IMG/VR virus record: IMGVR_UViG_3300030085_000150
Location: 1-27,811 of that record
Length of the DNA stretch: 27,811 nucleotides
Origin: a virus
Direction: 5' to 3' (one strand)
Below are positions 25,301 through 27,811 of this stretch, piece after piece. The notes under the pieces were generated by a model, which did not search any database, had not been told where the DNA came from, and worked only from the letters and a program-made list of their open reading frames with translations. Made by a program: the position numbers and the translations under genes. Every line of letters starts with the position of its first letter. Position 1 is the stretch's first letter.

Positions 25301-26147
25301 CAGACAAAGGTCTAATTTCTCCTTTTAGGTTCATTACCTCAAGTTTCCCGTCACCAGATATAATTTTAGGCTCACCGTTTTTATCTGTAAATATGCTGCT
25401 TTGCGAACTAGCTTGCTGTGCTGCTTTATTAATTTCAGATAGTTTAGAATCAATAAATTCTGAAAGCCCAGGTTTACCATTAACTATATTTAAATCTTTA
25501 ACTCCGTACAGTTCGTTATTAAAATCTTCAGTGCTGTTAGCTAGTTTAAGAACTTTGTAAAAAGGGTGATCTTCAACTTGTCCTTCATCTAAACTATGAT
25601 CCCAGTTTAATGTGCTATTAAGTATATCTGTAACTTCTTTTATTGCTTGACTGTTGTAGTTTACATTTATTTGGTTTTTAACATTACCTTTTATTAGCCA
25701 AGTATTTCCTGCTAAATTTTCACCAAATCCAAACATTGGTGTCCAAGCTCCTTTTTGTTTACCATCTGTTCCAGCAGAGCTTCTATAAAAGCCTACTTTT
25801 ACACCGTTAACATTTACTATGATAGGAAACCTTTTACCTACATTAAAGGTTGTATCTGATGCCATTATACCCGATTCTATAAGAGCTGGTATTCTTTCTT
25901 CAAAAGGGAGATTAGATATTTTATCAACCTCACTAGCTTGTATTGATTGCGTACTAGGAGTATCCCATTTTGCACCAAACCAGTCTGTAAACTTTTTAAG
26001 TCTTAACTCTGCGTAAGTTTGATACGCAAGAGCAGGACCTAATTTTTTTTCGTTAGATAAAGAGTCAAAGAGTTCTGACCGCTTTCCGTTAGCAGCAGTT
26101 ATACCAGTAATTTGTCCTTCTTTATTTTTTATTGGTCTACAAGCCAT
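19311..26147 (-). CDS. Giant two-barrel virion RNA polymerase, crAss-like
   Basis: 2278 residues. KQMGSDFDVDKMYIIQPE places DFDVD at residues 1565-1569. This DxDxD in a DFDxD context is the magnesium-binding catalytic motif of the YonO/QDE-1-type two-barrel RNA polymerases, including the crAss-like phage phi14:2 virion polymerase (about 2180 residues, from memory). A lysine-rich stretch (PRKKSKTILMSRQVRKN, about residues 1317-1335) lies upstream where the second double-psi barrel would be expected. The protein should be packaged, enter the host with DNA and transcribe early phage genes. An in-frame TAA lies just before the ATG at 26147, fixing the start. Upstream is another giant gene; downstream is the metallopeptidase-like giant. 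No single-subunit T7-type polymerase motifs were seen. Confidence 0.9.
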   Translation of the reverse strand: MACRPIKNKEGQITGITAANGKRSELFDSLSNEKKLGPALAYQTYAELRLKKFTDWFGAKWDTPSTQSIQASEVDKISNLPFEERIPALIESGIMASDTTFNVGKRFPIIVNVNGVKVGFYRSSAGTDGKQKGAWTPMFGFGENLAGNTWLIKGNVKNQINVNYNSQAIKEVTDILNSTLNWDHSLDEGQVEDHPFYKVLKLANSTEDFNNELYGVKDLNIVNGKPGLSEFIDSKLSEINKAAQQASSQSSIFTDKNGEPKIISGDGKLEVMNLKGEIRPLSDFVKSSQGMDPKLELEILDIASDIVTDTLRRNDQFKAKSLLSPTIVDGKVVDNGPLAMIMLTKSFPNLRTTDLSAQAIAFDIYNVYKNFGFARAKQDAAEQGLALANYGRIFFKMYDNWNDQVDSNGNVVVFGYRSKLRDRLEAHNIQFKEDTEELVEEDDTPVRIYGISRLQENPRNKLSAQAKSALAGIKYRDPNSILKAEVSMTVDKVYSLMTEAVVDSQDFNQMLAKLSYMAAYRPEVTPIVERLNSATDQQKAAIFANFSLAYKDFLMLKIEREVIPGPAEGEISVKTKTSMFNPNEGSIARRYRSRYKENSVERQAKNPRALYKQAEDGSITPIESKIRDAETAIGRMQTARNRAARNEVTAEMTDALAEYIWALGMEYGPTLDTTKNNLQQLFEKGTFVDNKLVNGRSLFETFINPTIDRTKKPISNLVNIAKKGINIYDEEGKTITRIADYAPLFDPQQVGAFISGTNKQYWPVNQATQLDEIALSLRSTDGTAMLEKMRQDPFYNPPGTYKNHSVLLAALADPEFRNNIFKVETLDSIKEPGKTNDYDSQSDRVSLILRLNAFANNANQKYTKLAVPTEADRGVLHFITQPRYDKLEVSREDIIKGLMVQDYIRKTQAEAQVSKAEETGDTSQLIEGYHFDKTPFDRRGNAFTLKMSQIDNLSDPEIIGPLRVSDLIEEYLSKDSQGNPVLKPEEMQILDNYFENQIEKVDRFLEKAEKDIKAKIADTKINLQQEVHSDMSTKTTFIKDFVFNDFVGRAEMVKLLRGGFTFAKNKADFYKRMALLTTPGQKLYLNNNTESDYGMMPTYNELTVEDFDFVDTELAKSVVVRQKANLKAAIKTDLKRDNVAEENAERIAEKISSEISESYLPATLSPKGEGLDKTDAQGFISIDMYRGIQMGLGSWTALDEQAYENEKAGLGYVDNNGNARPIYPIKPYHEELTLRNGTMTLTMNKNSYMTITNAIANEFPEFKKMHNAFEAGVHVINPKTATKGSKINVQDVLAVEELDVSNPMVMDSNKLRIPQIIPRKKSKTILMSRQVRKNSLANIKMNTAYENGMPGKKIFDTYHESISANIVEDTKKLENELGITKLRKQNPGTVEYAEAKYNYLQQVRKRIYEQVKDKQLSNNYVKALDIVPDGKFNWRFRAPLSFPSYERKFQQIFLSTFKNGIFNQRIRGKELVQIAEAGGHIVDSELKMYDGTDRAEVRIKASLLGLPADTNIEDVDPKLLEAIGYRVPHQGKNSSLPVKVVGFLPESHDKAIMVPGGVTKQMGSDFDVDKMYIIQPETEVVDGKLQIVKPNYSDKNPNRAQRDARIYDMLDTVLTSKEHLVEVLNPLDNPVLENLANKLRTTSTEYGINHPLVEIQMEKRNKTGQRQTGTWANFLAGHNVLTTQPLSVINSFEIDEFRYNEVGVIKDIEGRFIDQMMSIYLNAAVDAGKKPIHVDINDNFMTAPVSGLMLSMGARIEDAVHFVAQPGIKRAVEIAQNEEISIRKGVNKALAELRTVAKVKAARKGISSMESMQLQDDAQLNYKDLTEQQALQQIEYLNTFEILHKQGQELQNFNQLITPDTLENVNEMSSIVAYNENRREFLKNAAGFIDGTEAFLELNIYPTSTAYDSIRQTSLNAAAEAGFINNSVAFYTFKEELKLRLGKTKLTAAQHKFIDTALVLKIMASPKSPLASYMSQEAFNAMYTNRLNNIGTRLERMQRQYPKLANNPFVQKLRPSKANHDVGQTIFTIDFDTTYETTSADKNMFTEGLLDLLRSPRKFANDPNSVDEVDDIKKFGRMLVSNQLLSSGFAPGPGAYIDLVPIEVFDTRIMTADQSDITPLEFFTQEQKSMNLMGYFEGFENDFVRQFGTASPGGAPLLQTQKLKSFNDTIVMSNKAIANDLGVPSYFVSYSPNGPVLYMLESSTENSSTYKKLQPLGQRNRVHEILSNRSNSESLVSSNLGVVEQPAIGATMKRYTDVANAIQEVPESIEQPTKLCKL

Positions 26148-26161
26148 GTTTTATATTTTAC

Positions 26162-27811
26162 TTAAAATAATGCGCAATCCTGATCTAACTCATCTTTTGA
26201 TATATCTCCTAAAGGATCTTCTCCTAAAAGATTGTCTAGCTCAGAGTTAGATATGTCAGTCATAATTTTATTTTCTCCTATTTCTGATGCTACTTCTGCA
26301 GCATCGTCTTGTATATCTCCTAAACTAAACTCTACAGTAGGATTGTTAAAGATACTACCATTTACTAAACTTACATCTGTTGCTACAATAGAACTGTGGC
26401 CAAACCTTCCGTTTATAGTTCCTGTTTCTGTAGGACTAAATAGATAGTCTTGATATGAACTGTATTCTGTGTTAGTAATTCTAGAAGTATATGGAGCATC
26501 TAGGTTTGCTCTATCTACACTTACTTGGAATTTTTTAGTTTTTAAGAAATTCTTAAAGTCTGCTAGCATACCATCTTTTGCCATGGTTTCATACAGCTTT
26601 TTGTTATTAGGTATTACTGCAAACTTACCAGTGTCAGGATTAAATTTTACAAAGCTAAACGCAGGACTACCGTTGTTAGCTGCTTTAGCTATGTTCTCAG
26701 CATTTATACGTACCAGCTCTCCCGTTGCAGGGCTTTTGTATACCAAGTATTGTTGTCCATCTTTAAATTCTCCAAAGCTCAAGTAGGAAGGATTAGCTAT
26801 AGAGTCGTCAGCTTTACTGTGTGCCACAATCTCTTTAGCATTATCAAAGTTATTGTTCTTTAGATTATCTAGTACAGCATTTTGTGCCGCAGGTGTTAAC
26901 GCTGCTGTGTTACCTACTATAACCTTTGTACCATTATCACCACTATCTGGCGACTGTACAACAAATCCTACTTGACCAGAAGCTAGGTTGTTAAAGCTCT
27001 TAGGCCCTCTACTACTTGCAATGTCAGAGTCTAAGCTTGGGTCACCCGATAGCCATGATTTTTCACCTAGTGCATCACTTACTACTGCTATCTTTAACGG
27101 CTCTCCTTGCAATACATCGTTATTAAATATCTCTGCAGGGTTATTAAAGTAAGGTGCAGGGCTGTCTACGCCTTCTGTAACTCTTGTGTGGTTAACAGAT
27201 GCAGCACCTACTAGTTTGTCAGATATAGTAGAGGTTACTCGTTCTCCAGCAGCTAGCTTTCTTACAATGTTTGCTCTGTCTGTAGAGTCAGATGCTTCTA
27301 GCTTACCTATTCTTTGTCCACCTATCTTAACATACACAGGCACATCAGTTACATGGTCTAATGGACTTGCGTCTTCTCCATACTTCTGTACAAAGAAACT
27401 GTTTTCTATGATCTCAAACTCTACTTCTGTTCCTATAGGAGCATGTACAGCTAAGTTAGTGTCTGATATTAAGGGTGTGCCGTTAAAGTCATCATAGTTA
27501 GTTTCTGCTATACCGTTAGGAGTAACTACTAAAACGTATCTTTCGTTACCCTGTCTATCTATAATTTGCTGTATACCTGCTTCTGCAGAGTCTTTTGCCA
27601 TTTTAACAGATAAGCTTGGCCCTACATTCTTGTCAGGTGGAGGAACTGCAGTTGCAGATCTTATTTCTCTAAATCTATCTTGTGTTTCTTTTTCAAAAAC
27701 TAAAGCTTTACTAATTATTCTATTACCTCCATTAGGATCATTACCAACCGGTCTTGTACCTCGTATCTTGAAGATATTATCGTATAAAATTTTACCTGTT
27801 TTTTTGTTTTG
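26162..27811 (-). CDS. Giant virion-type protein, 5'-truncated by the window edge
   Basis: At least 549 residues. Reading minus-strand codons from the right edge gives an uninterrupted frame (…TGKILYDNIFKIRGTRPVG, then NDPNGGNRIIS…) that continues through the methionine at 27601, so that methionine is probably internal. Visible parts include DVPVYVKIGGQRIGKLEA, a strand-rich segment followed by IVRKLAAGERVTSTISDKLVG, and a long glycine/asparagine/serine-rich region. The C-terminus is acidic (SELDNLLGEDPLGDISKDEL, ending DCALF). It ends 14 bases before the polymerase start, in a different frame, and belongs to the same transcription unit. It is probably one of the large packaged proteins of the crAss-like module. 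The function is unknown. Confidence 0.85.
   Translation of the reverse strand, partial: QNKKTGKILYDNIFKIRGTRPVGNDPNGGNRIISKALVFEKETQDRFREIRSATAVPPPDKNVGPSLSVKMAKDSAEAGIQQIIDRQGNERYVLVVTPNGIAETNYDDFNGTPLISDTNLAVHAPIGTEVEFEIIENSFFVQKYGEDASPLDHVTDVPVYVKIGGQRIGKLEASDSTDRANIVRKLAAGERVTSTISDKLVGAASVNHTRVTEGVDSPAPYFNNPAEIFNNDVLQGEPLKIAVVSDALGEKSWLSGDPSLDSDIASSRGPKSFNNLASGQVGFVVQSPDSGDNGTKVIVGNTAALTPAAQNAVLDNLKNNNFDNAKEIVAHSKADDSIANPSYLSFGEFKDGQQYLVYKSPATGELVRINAENIAKAANNGSPAFSFVKFNPDTGKFAVIPNNKKLYETMAKDGMLADFKNFLKTKKFQVSVDRANLDAPYTSRITNTEYSSYQDYLFSPTETGTINGRFGHSSIVATDVSLVNGSIFNNPTVEFSLGDIQDDAAEVASEIGENKIMTDISNSELDNLLGEDPLGDISKDELDQDCALF

Noticed and set aside
19311-26147. T7-like single-subunit RNA polymerase or N4-type virion polymerase
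   Set aside because: No T7-type palm motifs were seen, whereas DFDVD is the two-barrel polymerase signature.
27599-27601. Methionine as start of the right-edge protein
   Set aside because: The reading frame is open upstream to the window edge with a plausible protein sequence, so this is probably internal.
1-27811. tRNA genes, CRISPR arrays, insertion sequences, integrase
   Set aside because: The window is almost fully coding, gaps are under 90 bases, and no cloverleaf, repeat array or recombinase gene was visible. A structured RNA overlapping a gene cannot be excluded by eye.

Overview
The window is part of a dsDNA phage genome, most probably a crAss-like phage (order Crassvirales) of a Bacteroidota host and broadly similar to Cellulophaga phage phi14:2. 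The strongest sign is a tandem of giant minus-strand genes on the right. One encodes a 2278-residue protein with a DFDVD motif in a GSDFDVDKMY context, the catalytic signature of the two-barrel (YonO/crAss-like) virion RNA polymerase. The left half is a dense replication and early-gene block. The genus and host are inferred; no tRNA, integrase, insertion sequence or CRISPR array was seen. All stop codons behave as in the standard bacterial code.

Layout. About 1-13.43 kb is all on the plus strand and divides into four units closed by GC-rich hairpins. Unit 1 (1-5.1 kb): 5'-truncated SF2 helicase, an unknown protein, DnaB-like helicase, a spore-photoproduct-lyase-like radical SAM protein, a RecA-fold NTPase (Sak4/AAA_24 type), a small HTH-like protein and a candidate ssDNA-binding protein. 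Unit 2 (5.16-9.96 kb): divergent DnaG-like primase, DUF1064-like PD-(D/E)XK nuclease, two small proteins and a GHKL ATPase of rIIA type. Unit 3 (10.0-11.2 kb): an rIIB-like protein. Unit 4 (11.2-13.46 kb): 5'-3' exonuclease of FEN type, an unknown 245-residue protein and family-1 uracil-DNA glycosylase. The unit 4 hairpin lies exactly between convergent genes and probably stops transcription from both sides.

From 13.46 kb to the right edge every gene is on the minus strand and looks virion-related. Reading in the direction of transcription: a giant protein cut by the right edge (its frame stays open to the last base), the 2278-residue RNA polymerase, a 1485-residue protein with an HEFGH zinc-peptidase motif, a 95-residue structural-type protein, an arabinofuranosidase-like tail or receptor-binding candidate, and a 70-residue acidic protein.

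Working model (inference): the giant proteins are packaged and enter the cell with the DNA. The virion RNA polymerase transcribes the early plus-strand block, whose helicases, primase, recombination NTPase, SSB, nucleases and UDG copy and repair the genome. The rIIA/rIIB-like pair and the photoproduct-lyase-like enzyme look like accessory protection or repair functions. The shared N-terminal pattern of the polymerase and the metallopeptidase-like protein may be a common virion-loading signal.
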